Source of the DNA: Macquaria australasica
Lineage: Eukaryota > Chordata > Actinopteri > Centrarchiformes > Percichthyidae
Assembly: GCA_005408345.1 (NCBI GenBank)
Contig: SEMN01000057.1
Span: forward strand, 1,302,001-1,366,000
Direction of reading: 5' to 3'
Length of the DNA stretch: 64,000 bases
Positions 10,558 through 22,097 of this stretch are shown here, in pieces. Within the stretch, counting starts at the first letter, position 1; every line of letters starts with the position of its first letter. Below the pieces are notes generated by a model that saw nothing but the letters and a program-made list of their open reading frames with translations, was not told the origin of the DNA and made no database searches. Made by a program: the position numbers and the translations under genes.

Positions 10558-13500
10558 ATGATTTTTTTGGTGATTACCAGTCTGCTGCAGGTGGTTGTTG
10601 CAGTTGCAGGTGTAGGTGAGTGTAACATGTTTTAACCCAAAACAATATGGTATCTTCTATTATGTTTTCACCCTAAATAATATGGTATCTTCTATATTAA
10701 GATTATATTCAAATTATTGTACAGCAATGACTTTGTGTCTGATCTGTCTGTTCATGGTGCTTTTTTACTCTTTTTTTTGTTTTGTTTTACTATCATAAAG
10801 TTTAAAGTTGACATTATTCTATATATGTCTTACTGTCAACAAATCCCATGCAAAGACCAAAACTATCCATGTGTTAGTCCATCTTCCAATACTTTCGGAC
10901 TTCCCTAAGCTGTTTGCACTCAGCCCCAAGCCTATTTATTTCTACTGAAGATGTAAATATTCAGGTCACAAATACACTATTTAAATATTAAATATTTAAA
11001 TATTTAAAAGGAAAAAGACATAGTAATTACCTACAACAGCTGGGCATTGTAGCTTTTAGCAAATGTTACTTAAACCAGGGTAAATAGTGCATTTCTTGGG
11101 GACTAATTTCAGCAGCGGATTAACACACATTTGGTGCTCTAGTGAATATTTACAGCAGCAGGTTGGTGTATGCAGGATTAAGTCAAAATAAACTACAGTG
11201 CCCACGTTCATTGTTCATTGTTATGAAGGAACAGTGTAACTGTGTGGCTCATTTATGTGTTTTTAATAGTTTTTTTTTTTTTTGACAATACTGGGTTAGT
11301 AGGATCAATGTATTGTTGCTTTGTTTTTTCATGGGATTTGTAGTAAGTACAGGCAGAAAAATGTAGAATATCGCCAGTTTCATCCTTTAACAAAAAATAT
11401 TTATTATGAAGCACAACAAGGTTGGACACTGTTTACTGTGGATCTTCATCTTCATCTGCACAGATAAGAGGCTGTAGTCTGACTCAGCTCAGGCTCGGTA
11501 CTACGTTCCCTTAATAGCCAAATTAAGTTATTCAAGCCCCATCTGGAAGATTTAACGCTCCCATTACCATACACCCGCATGAGTCAGCGATGTCCTCTGC
11601 CCCTTCTGTGCTGCTCGAGCTGGAACATAGTTGGTCAGTCGTACGTCTCCAAAACTGGTCATTTGCACTGTCAGTGGGCTCAGGCCATGAATTGATCCCT
11701 CTGCTTTTATTGGAGCAGCAGGTTGTGACAAGATGGACTGTCCATTAGTGGATGGAGGGGGAAAATGATGTGTGTGGTGACATCATTTATGGTCACGAAA
11801 TTAGTCCCATCTCACACAAATATTTTTTCATAGCTTCCAGGAACTAAGGTGCAGTCAGTTAATTTAGTGTTATCATTACTTTAAACCTCTGGCCAACCTT
11901 GGCCTATATTAGATGTCACACAGAAAGCCGTTTACGTTCAAGGTACAGGAAAGCGTAAACAGAGATATTTTGTGTAGAGCAATCCAACTAAATGGAAAGC
12001 CTGGAGTTGGTTATAATGGCGGTTACTGCTCCAGTAGTAAGTGTTATGTGCAGGTTGTCTGCTGTCATGTTTCCTGGCTCTGGCCTGTCACTGAAGATGC
12101 TTTACTGCCGGGCTGATCAGCCTCCTGCTGTTTCTTCATCCCTGCTGATTCTCAGTGATTAACACTTACTCTTTCTCTTGCCCACTTTGCCCAATTCTAT
12201 CGTCCCTCATGTCTCCTTCTTTTCCTTTTGTTTTACGTCTACCTTTTAATTACACCGTTGAGAGGGCATGAATAGGGGGAGAGACTATTGATTGTTTTGC
12301 TGCACTTTGTTTACTCTGCTCGTTCAGTTGTTCTCCTGATTCTGCAAAGCTGGGTGAAGTGAAAAGACTCACCACTGACAGAACTCGCTGGATAAAGGGT
12401 TCCTTGTGAATGGCTTGTTGGCTTTTAGTTCAATTAGAATCTGTGTTACAGTTTATCTTGACGGTCCAAATGTTTGCGTCATGGTAATAAGTTTGCTCAA
12501 GTGACCAGTATAGATGTACAGTATGTGGGGCAGGGTAAAAGATATAGTGCTTGTCTGTGGACTGAGCAGACATTTTAATCTTTTCCAAAGTAACTAATGG
12601 TATTAGCCATGCAGATAGTTTTGGTTTCATTGGAACTACTTTCTACTGAAGAAATAGTCCCCATAAAAACTATTGGTGGTGAGGTCTGTGGATTAGAGTA
12701 ACAGGGGCAGGACCCTGTTTTGAATTGTTTTTTTGAGAGTTGGCTCTAAAAAGATGACAGGAAATGAGAGGAGAGAGATATGGGGAAGGACTTGCAACAT
12801 AGGTCCCTGACCGGATTCGAACTGGGGGCGTTATGGTTTGTGGACCTTGCCTTGTGGCACTGTTTTGAATTTCTTTATTAAATGTAAAAAATTTTCAATG
12901 CTGTGAGAACCAGAAACAAAATTAATTTCACCTCCATTATATTGGTGTGGAGGCAGAAATCTCAAAGCTGAACAAGAATAAAATGAGCAAATGTGTTTTC
13001 TTTTCATAATTTGGGTGAACTGACCCTTTAACAGTGATGGAGGGTGTATTGAGATCTTATGCTTAAGTAAAAATAGCAATTCTTCAAAATTGCACTCACA
13101 GTACTTGAGTAAATAGTTACTTTCCAGCACTGCCCTTTCAGACTCTATACATTTTCCGGCCCAAAATCCTTCCTCTCTGGCTCATTCTCCCTATCTTGAA
13201 ACACACATTTACATCATGTTCGTCTTTCTTCCAATCGTGTGCAACTTGCCACCCCACCCACATGCCTCAGCCCTGGACCCATGCTCTGCCTACATCAGCC
13301 TGAATGAACCTTGGAGGAACACAGACTACCACGTCAACCAGTCATCTGGCGTGCCCCTGTGTGACAGCCACGTGTCTGGAGAATGGTACCGCTTCACTGG
13401 CATGGCCGGGGATGCCATGCCAACCTTCTGCATCTCTGAGAATCACTGTGGCACACATGCTCCCATCTGGCTCAATGGCAGCCACCCTCAACCCAATGAT

Positions 13501-15059
13501 GGCATCGTCACCCTGCCTGTCTGTGCCAGCTTCAATAATAACTGCTGCCAGTGGAACGCCAGTGTAGATGTGAAGGCCTGTACTGGAGGGTACTTTGTCT
13601 ATCGCCTGCCCAGACCCTCAGTCTGCTTCCATGTTTACTGTGGCCGTAAGTGAGCATGTCTGATATGTAAAAAGTCACTTTTTTTAAAATCGTATAACTG
13701 AGTTACTTTTCATTTTCTTGTCTATTTTTGGGTTGATATGTTTGTGTGTGTGTGTGTTGCACAGATTTCTATGATATCTGTGATGAGGTGGACTGCACAG
13801 GTCCCAAATGTCCCGAGTCTGGCTGTCGCTGTGCACCTGGAACTGTCCTGGGACCAGACGGACAAACATGCCTGGGTGAGACAGACAGACAGACAGACAG
13901 ACAGACAGGGAGGAAGAGAGGGGAGAGATAAGTTGTGCAACAGACAATGATTAGAAAGAGAACATGGAAGACGGATAGACTGGTAATGGTTTCTGAAAAA
14001 CAATAACAAGAGAAATCAATCACACTGGATTTACAGTATGTTGACCCATTGTTTTGACAAATACAGTCATATTAATGGATGAGCTGTTTTTATGCTATTC
14101 TTATTCAAATATCCAAGTTTACTTGACTTATTGGGTTATTCAGAATATGGGGCAAGAGAACAAAAGCCAATAGGATCAAGTGGTTTTTGTCTTCAGAGAT
14201 AGTTGACTTGCTTCACATTTATTCATGTTATGAGGGGTATACTTTCATTTTCTTGAGTGTGAAAGTTCAATATTGACATTATACAGTAGTTTGACAAAAA
14301 ATAATTTTAGCTGAAGGTCCACTTAGATTAAGTTAGATTCAACTTAATTGTCACTGCACAAGTACCAGTACAATGAAATGCATCTAACCAGACAGTGCAA
14401 ACAGATATAGGCCTATGTATAAAAATATACAAATATTGCTTTCAGTGTAGCTTTTCTGGAGCTTTCAACTGCATCCCAAACTCCATTTGCTCAAACCGTT
14501 GTCTTGACATTTAAACCAGCAACGTTTGCATTTGTGCCTCTCCAACCATTTATCCATCACTTTTAGCTGTTTCTAGTGTCTATCATCACTTTTAGCTAAC
14601 TGTTTCAACTTCTCTGCTCGCTTGCTAACTTTCACACACTCTTAATTGCAGCATTTCTCAGGTGTTACAGCTGAATCAATATGTGGATATGTTTTTTAAA
14701 TCAAATTGTAAATTCTATTTTATAAAATTAGCTCCTCCACAATCTTTCCACATACCCTGTGGCAACTGCTTAAGTACTCCCTGAGGGTCAGGTACCCATG
14801 GATGGAAACACTGCTCTAGTGTACCACAGCCCTGTGACTGTTGTCCCAGCCACATTATCTAGTTTCTATGACCTTATCCTGAGTACTGTAAACAGGATGT
14901 ATTTAAATATTCCATAACAACAGACTTGTTACAAGTTTGACATATTCTATGATAAGATAGCTAATAAAATAGGAGGGATAAGTGCAAAGCCTGATGAAGG
15001 AAGCAGCGACAGTAAGAGAAAGATTGAAAGATTGTCTTTTGTATTTGCTGACTCTACTC

Positions 15060-15108
<49 letters not shown>

Positions 15109-18100
15109 TGTGTGTGTAATGGCGGGTGACAGGTATGCAGTGGGAACCTAGCCAGCCTGAAAACTGCCATTATCTCATTATTCACCCATCAACCAAATCT
15201 GGCTTTCCCTGTCACAGGAGTGACTTCTTCATTTCTCCATCTTCGCTCTTTCCTCACTCTCTTGCACTCTCACTTTTGTCCCTCCTTTTATTTCATCCCT
15301 CATTATTTCTTTACCAGTCCTCTCAGTATTATAAACGCAGTTTTAAAGTCCTTTAAAGTTGCGTTTCATCCTCTTCCCAGGAACACTAAGTGAATTGCCC
15401 TGATGTGATAAACTCCACCCATTTGGTCAATGAAAACAAGACTCATCTGATAATAATATCTGACCCAGGTGTGGTGTGTGTCCTATGTTCAGATGTGAAT
15501 GAATGTGAGAAGGGCAACGGTGGCTGTGCTGAGGTGTGTGTAAACACCAATGGCTCCAGGCGCTGTGAGTGTGGACCGGGCCGTGTGCTGGACGAGGATG
15601 GACACAACTGCAGAGGTGCATCCATGTTCTGACATTCATATGACACACCAGTCGATGTGGTGAAGAGAAACCAGGGAACCACACGGTATTCTTCATTTTT
15701 TCCATTTCTCTGTGTTGCCTCATGCAGAGATAGCAGGCTGCCATGTTAACAATGGAGGCTGCAGCCATGGCTGCTCCTCGCTGCTGGACTCCTATCAGTG
15801 CCAGTGTCCCAGAGGGCTGGAGCTGGGAGGGGATAAACGCACATGTCAGGGTGTGTATCAGTGTGTGTGTGTGTGAGAGAGAAAGCTATATTGAAGTTAG
15901 ATAATCAGTCAGACAGCAAGGCAAGCTGATACAGAGATGCACACTTGCATTCATCTGAAAAGATGTTCTAGATAGTAGAGGTTTGACCAAAATGCATTTC
16001 TTCAGGCTGTAACTGATTTTTTTAACATTTCAGTGCAGAATAGTACAATAGTACAAGACTGCAACTAATGATTATTTTTAGTATGGCTTAATCTGTAGAC
16101 AATTTTTCTGATTACCCGATAACAACTTACTATAATATGTCAGAAAATAGTGAAAAATGGTTTTATGCTGCTCTTTGTTGTTGTTACCATGCACTGTTTT
16201 ATGATTTGTGCCATTTTATGGGATCATAATAACATGTCATATATTTGCCTCCCTTTCCTGCAGTGCCAGTCCAGTGTGATTCCAGCTCTATTATAGTGTC
16301 AGTTCCTAAGGACCTCGTTGGAGGATTGGAGCTCTCCCTGTCCAACTCGTCTTGTCGAGGTGTCTCCAATGGCACACACATCAACCTCAGCTTCAGCCTC
16401 AAGACCTGCGGTACAGTGGTGGAGGTCAGAGACTTTGGGTTGGAATTTTTAGACTGAATGCGCTCAGGGTTTAGTGTCTATGCTTAGGGCTTGGAGAAAT
16501 ATTTGATTATCATATCTAGTAACATTATCTAGATATTATTATTAAAGAGCTGCGCCTTAAAAGTGGGTTGTGTGAGGTTGTCACCGACTGCAAAAGCTAT
16601 TAAAGTACTCTAAACTGAGTGTTGACCCCCAGGTGACAGATGACAAGATTGTGGGCACCAACCTGGTGACAGGCCTTCCTAGGAGCAGCCCAGGCAGCAG
16701 CAGGGACTTGATAGTCCGCACCAGCAAGTTAGTGCTCCCAGTCACCTGTGAGTTCCCCAGGGAATACAGCGTGTCGGACGGATACCAGGCAAGTCTGCGC
16801 AACTCAGCCCTCGAGCTGGCAGGCCACAGTGAGGGAGTCTTCCCCTTCTCCCTGGAGCTCTTCAAGAACGCAGAGTTCTCAGAGCCCTACAGCACCCCGC
16901 CCCAGCTCCGCCTGCACGACTCCCTGTTCTTCGGGGTGGAGCCAAAGGAGAGAGTGGAGGGCCTCTCCGCGCTGGTGGAGAGCTGCTTCGCCACACCAGG
17001 GCCCAAAGCTGACCAGGCCCTCAAGTATTACCTCATCAAAGATGGGTGAATAGTGCAGAAGTTTTACCAGTTTAAATGTCACATCTTGTGCTACATGACA
17101 TAGCACACTTATTGCAAAGGCTGAACCACAAAGGGTGAACCAGAAAATAGGAACAGTATATCCACTACTGTTTTAAATGAACAAGTTTCTGTTTTGCTAC
17201 CCTCTAATACTAAAAGATATAATACAATAAGGATTCAAGCTAAACCCAGTTCATGATAACTTTTACATTTGCCAGTGTCAGGTATGTCTTCCAACAAAAA
17301 ATCTGCTACACAGAGAGTGTTTTGTAGTACCTGAAATAACAGGTTTGTTTATAGTAACTAGAGGATTTCACCCACTGTGGCTGACCAAAAAGAAGAAGTG
17401 GTATTTACAGAAACTCTAGTCTACACTATATCAACAGGAAAGGCAAAGTCAAAGACACATAATGTACCAGACCTCTAGCGGCCTATAGTCATGCAAATAG
17501 ATTGGGTTTTATTTGCCCAAGTTTTAAGATATCTGTCTCTGGTATTTCTGTTTTCACCCCATTACACTGGTGGTAACCGGAATTTGTGTGTGTTTGTGGT
17601 GTTCACAGCACTGACAATTTCCTTAAAAAAAATCGACAGCAATGTGTTTTTCCCTGTTACTCTGGACTATTCGCAGAACATACTGTCATCACTTTTCATA
17701 GGGACTGTTTTTTAAGTAGAAAACCTGTGAAAGTGAGGTCTTTGGGTTGCAGACACAGGTATGGTCTGTGAAAATTATTTCTGGAGACACATGTGGCTAA
17801 TACATTTTAAAAATGTAATTTGTCAATGATGTGAGCTCCACAGATGAAATTCCATTCACCTCCATTGTACTGGGGTGGAGGCTGAAATCTTAGTGACCGA
17901 TATCGCAAAACGTGGGCAAATAAAAACAAAACTGCATGGTACTGTATTATTGAATGGATAGATACTACTAGAAGTAAACTGCTTTTGCTGAAATCTGGGG
18001 TGAACTGACCCTTTAAAGTGTGTTGTTCATGCACACAATGAAAACGACATGTCTCATTAATTCCAGAACTGCATTTGGTCCTGCAACATTAACAGTCCTT

Positions 18101-19004
18101 ATAATAAACGTCGACCGGATCAGACCGAGCTGCTGTGTTTCCACAAAGCCTTAGCCTCAGCTGCTTGACAGTTTTAGGATGGGAAATCTCCACTCCTTCA
18201 AGGAAATGTCAGTTGAAAAATGCCACTGGCCTCGTACGCTGATTAATGTGGAAAGAAAACAGGAATATTTTGAGTCGAAAAATCGAAACACAGATCAGCC
18301 TTATTATCTGGGGAACGCTCACTTTAGGCAAACTGTTTCTCTTCTGAATCCAGAGTGAGATTTTCTCTTGCTACTCTACGGACACCAACAAGGCAGGGCT
18401 ATAATCTATTTTCACGATTTCCTATTAAAGACACAACAGTGTTTCAGGGCCTTGGGGCAGCTAACCTTGATGAAGTGGCTTGGTGGAAATATATATGGAT
18501 CACTGAGTACTGTGTTAAGATATCAACCGCAGGTATGACATTTCCCCTCTTGGGCTTCCTATTCAGGTGTATCTCTGATGAAACTGTGACACAGTACTCA
18601 TCAAAGGACCAGCTCTCTAAGCACTACCAGGTCCCTGTCTTCAAGTTCATCGGCAAGGACAACAGAGTGAGTAAAAGACGCATGCTGGGAGCCAGCTGGC
18701 AAGTGTGTGTGGACTGGCTTACATATATGTAGCACTATACTGTAAGGACTGTATTCATAGACTATGTGAATTAGCAGTCTCACTACACTGTGATGGTTTT
18801 CTTCTCCATCTCTGCTCAAAACAAGCTTGTCTCCTCTGTTTACAGCAAGTGTTCCTCCACTGCCAGGTGTTAGTATGCGGGGCAGGAGACTCCCACTGTG
18901 CTCAGCGCTGTCGGGGACGTGTCCGCCGAGAGGTTCGGACCGGTGAACCTCAGGAGCAGCACACACTGAGTGGAGGCCCCATCTTCATCCTGCCTGAGCC
19001 ATGA
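10558..19004 (+). CDS. oit3: Oncoprotein-induced transcript 3 (liver-specific zona pellucida protein), complete
   Basis: OIT3/LZP is a secreted, liver-expressed ZP-domain protein. Nine coding exons join in frame: 10558-10615, 13271-13645, 13765-13875, 15493-15615, 15728-15850, 16264-16424, 16633-17045, 18567-18666 and 18846-19004 (TGA 19002-19004). They total 540 residues against 545 in human. Exon 1 encodes a hydrophobic signal peptide (MIFLVITSLLQVVVAVAG); splicing regenerates VALDPCSAYISL, as in human OIT3. Exon 2 gives the eight-cysteine (D8C) domain (WYRFTGMAGDAMPTFC). Exons 3-5 give three cysteine-rich EGF-type modules, with a DVNECEKGNGGC calcium-binding signature in the second. Exons 6-9 give the ZP domain (GGLELSLSNSSCRGVSNGTH, SFSLKTCGTVVEV). 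Near the end RVRR fits a furin-type site. No transmembrane helix or GPI signal follows, consistent with secretion. Several Asn-X-Ser/Thr sites are present. The gene is tail to tail with pla2g12b, as in human. Confidence 0.97.
11037..11272 (+). repeat. Dispersed repeat family B, copy 1
   Basis: Shares a collinear series of blocks with 60780-61020: CTGGGCA-TTGTAG, GCGGATTAA-ACACATTTGGTGCTC, CAGCAG, AAACTACAGTG-CC and TGTGTTTTTAATAGTTTTT. Similarity is obvious by eye along about 235 bases with scattered substitutions and small indels, in the same orientation. Family unknown; probably a short non-autonomous element. Confidence 0.85.
12900..13031 (-). repeat. Dispersed repeat family C, copy 1 (fragment)
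   Basis: Contains CACCTCCATTATATTGG, GGAGGCAGAAATCTCA and the end GGTGAACTGACCCTTTAA. All have counterparts at 17822-18018. Its right edge is interrupted by the small MITE at 13032. Confidence 0.75.
13032..13132. mobile_element. 101-bp hAT-like MITE with 7/8 target-site duplication
   Basis: Begins CAGTGATGGAGGGTG and ends CTTTCCAGCACTG, so both ends read CAGTG(A/C)TGGA inward. It is flanked by CCCTTTAA (13024-13031) and CCCTTTCA (13133-13140), an 8-bp duplication with one change. The ends resemble those of the larger element at 62243-62945, so this may be a deletion derivative of the same family. Confidence 0.8.
13881..13908. repeat. (ACAG)n microsatellite next to a splice donor
   Basis: Seven tetranucleotide units start five bases after the exon 3 donor of oit3. 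Confidence 0.9.
15064..15117. repeat. (TG)n microsatellite
   Basis: About 54 bases of TG with one TA interruption, in oit3 intron 3. Confidence 0.9.
16053..16170 (-). mobile_element. Family A repeat, reversed partial copy 2
   Basis: In oit3 intron 5. The phrases GACTGCAACTAATGATTATT and TGTCAGAAAATAGTGAAAAATGG are reverse-strand counterparts of the end of the copy at 54040-54345 (AAAATAATTGTTATTTGCAG and TTTTTCACAATTTTCTGACA). Confidence 0.65.
17046..18566 (+). other. oit3: oit3 intron 7 with inverted family C repeats
   Basis: A 1.5-kb intron between the exon ending GATGG and the exon starting GTGTATCTCTGATG. A CACCCCATTACACTGGTGG block at about 17552-17570 and the reverse-oriented block around 17845-17890 are diverged inverted copies of the same sequence. 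The segment ends with GGTGAACTGACCCTTTAAAG near 18000-18018. No exon seen. Confidence 0.7.
17500..18018. mobile_element. Family C repeat, inverted pair
   Basis: Two diverged arms in opposite orientation (about 17500-17620 and 17822-17900) plus a terminal GGTGAACTGACCCTTTAAAG identical in character to the copy ending at 13031. It is probably a short inverted-repeat DNA element; exact ends are not fixed. Confidence 0.6.
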
Positions 19005-20280
19005 TGCTAACATATAGCCGTTAACACAAACACCATGAGAACACGCCAGCAGCACAGGCCAGGATTATAAACAAATTACATTTGCAGAGTAACATTTAGA
19101 TTAAAGGATGAACTGACCATTTCAGTTTATTTGGTATTTACAGGTATACACAGAGCTGTGCCTCATATACACATATACATGCAAATGTATAGTATATACA
19201 CTCTTCTTTATTCCTATGTATGTTCCAGTGTCAGTTTTGAATTCTGGTTATAACATCCAAGTTTGTGTGTCTGTGCCACTTTGCCTGGCAGCACAATTTA
19301 CTGACATTAAAGTGAATGACATTTCTATTAGAAATCACTCACAGGGGCCACAGTTCATTTGTAACAACTACAGCATGAAGGATGCTTTTCTAGGTCACAC
19401 TTCCAGGCATTTCTCAGGCTTGGTCACAGCTTAAAGATTTAGTGGATTCATAAAAGTGGTTTATATTTCACATCATCACTGACTTAAAGAAAATACATGT
19501 GGAACATCCATAGATGTATCCTGTCTCATTTGCTCAGTGTAATCGATGGCTGGTGGATGAGCACGTCACATATTCCAGTGTGGTGGGAAAGAGATGTCAG
19601 TGTGCCGTGCCTGAAAAAAATGCATACGCTTCATCCCTCTGATAATTAATCTAGAATTAATCATGTCAGCTAAACTGCAATTAGTCATGCATTTATTCAT
19701 AAAGAAATAACAAATAACTGGCAAATAACTTACATCAAACATTAACATAGTAGCTGTAATTGGCATTACATTTACATGACACCGACTTATGGTTTGAGCA
19801 GACTACCTTGATAAATAGCAGCACACAACGAACAATGTGCGCCATAGTAATTATCTTGTGTCTTTCTATCTAGAGGAAATTAATCCAACTACAATATCCT
19901 TCCCATTGGGCACTTTGTTTGGAGTCATCACAGTAATTTATGGTAATGGAGTCATAGAGGCCTAAAAATGGCCTAAAATGAAATGGAGTATGGAGGGTTA
20001 GAGTATAACATTCATAAGCAATTAATTAAGATTCTGAAAGTCATATTCAGATACCTAATATTTGTTAGTCCTGCCTATGAATAAAACTTGAGAAATTGTT
20101 CATTTGCATTCCCCACTTATGTGTTTTTTCACCTCTCAGGCTCTGAATCTTGAGAGGGCTCTTGTGAAGTATCTCCTCCTTGACAAAAGACTATAAATAT
20201 ACAACATAATCTGTGGAAATACCAATGTCTCTGTTATTTGTCTGTGAAAGCACCCAGGAGTTGTTCTATAGTGTTCTGTG
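19005..20280. other. Convergent 3' region between oit3 and pla2g12b
   Basis: About 1.3 kb between the two stop codons, holding the 3' UTRs of both convergent genes. A + strand AATAAA is at 20080-20085, and a - strand AATAAA (TTTATT on +) at 19692-19697. The possible transcript ends therefore overlap. No exon is recognised. Confidence 0.55.
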
Positions 20281-22097
20281 TCACAGTTCATCCCTCTCCT
20301 CTCCCTCGCAGACACACGCTGCCCTCTGGCTGTTCATGTAAGGTCTACAACCAAGAGTCCACACTGTGTTGAAGAGAGTGTCTGCCATCGATTCACAGGC
20401 TGAGAAGAAAAGACAGCGAAATAAGAGAGATGAGGGAGTATGTGAGATGTTCCTGGTGGTCATATTCATATTCATATTCTTATTCCTTAGTACACATCCA
20501 AGAAAAGGGGAGCAGTAAATATCTGCGAATATCTCACCTTGTACCTTCGTCGCAAAGCCCAGACTCTTATTAAGGTCAGAGCAGATGCCATGCAGACACG
20601 AGCGAAATGTGGAGTCACAGTCGTATTTGTTTATCCCACAAGTGTCGTAGCACACATCAAGCTGGTTACAGCACTTTGTCATAGCAGGGATCCCCAGGTC
20701 AAGCTGTCAAAAGAAAGAACTACATCAGTGCAGTTTACTAATACAGAACCTAGCATTTCCAGCCATCATGGTTGTGGTTAGCTCCATTGTATGGGCTTAA
20801 TGATGTAGTTATGGGCTGTTGGTGCAATGAACAGGCCACCTACAGCGGCATTCACCTGGAATCCCACCAGAGAGGAGCTGCAGCCATTGGGCTCTGGAGG
20901 CTGGTAGCCGGGGCGAAGTTGAGGAGGTTCTCCTGAAAAAAAAGAAAAAAAAAACCCAGAGAGAAGTTCGATTTAATTCTTGACCTAAAGTGAAGGCATG
21001 TTAACAAACTAATGTCATCATGTGCTCCTAGTCAAGGATCTACAGTATATCTCTGTTCTTGGGTGTGTGGCGTTTCACAGATAAGATGTAACTTTTGTTT
21101 GAGAACATCTGTATTGATTATGTAACTGTAGATACATCTACCTCCCAGACTGATAACCAGAATGTATTCAGGCTTCATTATCAGCAGCCTGTGGGCCCAG
21201 CACGCTATCTTGGATCAAGCAATAAGTTGCTGATAAACTGACAGCAGAGGGATCGATTTGAGAGTGTGCTGAGAAAACATCCTGAAGGAATAATAGATGT
21301 GGACAACATAATAATCATTTAAAAACCTACTGTGGACCAGGTGCACTGATAAAAAGTTTGCTCCTTTGAAAACAACTCAACAACTCTATCTAGCTATCTC
21401 TGATTCCCACCTCGAGGACACTAAAAGACTTGTGGTTCACAGTAACATAACAGTGTGTTAATTCAACAGATTCGCTCTTACCATATCTGCAGCGGTACTG
21501 ACACACACCATTGTGTCCCCCCACCAGCTCCACCAGGGAGTCAAAGTATCCGTGCACAGTCTGGAAACTATTTCTAATAGAGTTGAGGCTCCAACGGTTA
21601 TCTTCATGTGCCAAAAGTATGTTCTGGGACTGGTTTGTCCGGACTGGTCTGATATCATTCCCCTCCTCCTCTTCCTCAGAAGAAGGTTGCTCCTGGGTGA
21701 CAGCTTCACCAGTAAGAGCTTCCATAGCAGGGACGTCTCCAGCAGGCCTATCACTGTCTGTCCCTGGCTCTTCGGCTGTTGCACCATCTGCTACGAGGAC
21801 AGCCACTTCAGGTTTGTCAGCTGCTGGGCTATCCACTACAAGTATTTTAGCTAGTAGACTGTCACCAAAAAGGGAATTAGCTGCAGGTTTCTCAACTGCA
21901 GGTGAATCACCTGCTTGGGCATCTGCAGGAGCCACATCTTCTTTAGCTGCATCTACAGAGGCACCACCAGTAACAACAGCTGAGTCCACTGCAGGGGCCC
22001 CCACCTCCTCCTTTGCTTGAGTCTGGTAGTGGCCTAAAGTGGCACACATGCCCATAGACACGCAGAGGAGGAGCAGGACCACAGTCTGAAGCAGCAT
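20281..22097 (-). CDS. pla2g12b: Group XIIB secretory phospholipase A2-like protein, complete, catalytically inactive type
   Basis: PLA2G12B is a non-enzymatic member of the secreted PLA2 family that acts in the ER of liver and intestine in lipoprotein lipidation. Four exons on the minus strand join in frame: 22097-21482, 20932-20844, 20703-20538 and 20399-20281 (TGA). They give 329 residues; human has 195. MLLQTVVLLLLCVSMGMCA is a signal peptide. The tail of exon 1 holds YFDSLVELVGGHNGVCQYRC. Exon 2 gives GYQPPEPNGC. Exon 3 has the active-site region CCNQLDVCYDTCG, where Leu replaces the catalytic His, the hallmark of XIIB versus XIIA. Exon 4 gives NTVWTLGCRPYMNSQRAAC. About 100-130 extra residues, rich in Ala, Val, Asp, Pro and Glu, sit between signal peptide and core. 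The protein ends RDEL, an ER-retrieval-type signal. The start is chosen because the ATG at 22097 directly opens the signal peptide; an upstream in-frame ATG at 22196 would bury it. Confidence 0.96.

Larger units (their letters stand above)
10616..13270 (+). other. oit3: oit3 intron 1
   Basis: A 2.66-kb intron with donor GTGAGT at 10616 and acceptor CAG ending at 13270. It carries a dispersed repeat (11037-11272), a piece of a TTTAAAGGGTCAGTTCACCC-ended repeat (about 12900-13031) and a small hAT-like MITE inserted in its edge (13032-13132). No further exon is visible. Confidence 0.8.
13876..15492 (+). other. oit3: oit3 intron 3
   Basis: Donor GTGAGA at 13876, acceptor CAG ending at 15492. It contains an (ACAG)n run immediately after the donor (13881-13908), a short retrotransposon-tail-like stretch (about 14325-14400, AGATTCAACTTAATTGTCAC) and a long TG microsatellite (15064-15117). 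No exon seen. Confidence 0.75.

Noticed and set aside
14325..14400. Possible LINE tail in oit3 intron 3
   Set aside because: Only a short motif resemblance (AGATTCAACTTAATTGTCAC); too little to call an element.
21511..22020. 169-codon + strand open frame rich in Ser and Ala
   Set aside because: Antisense shadow of the low-complexity exon 1 of pla2g12b.
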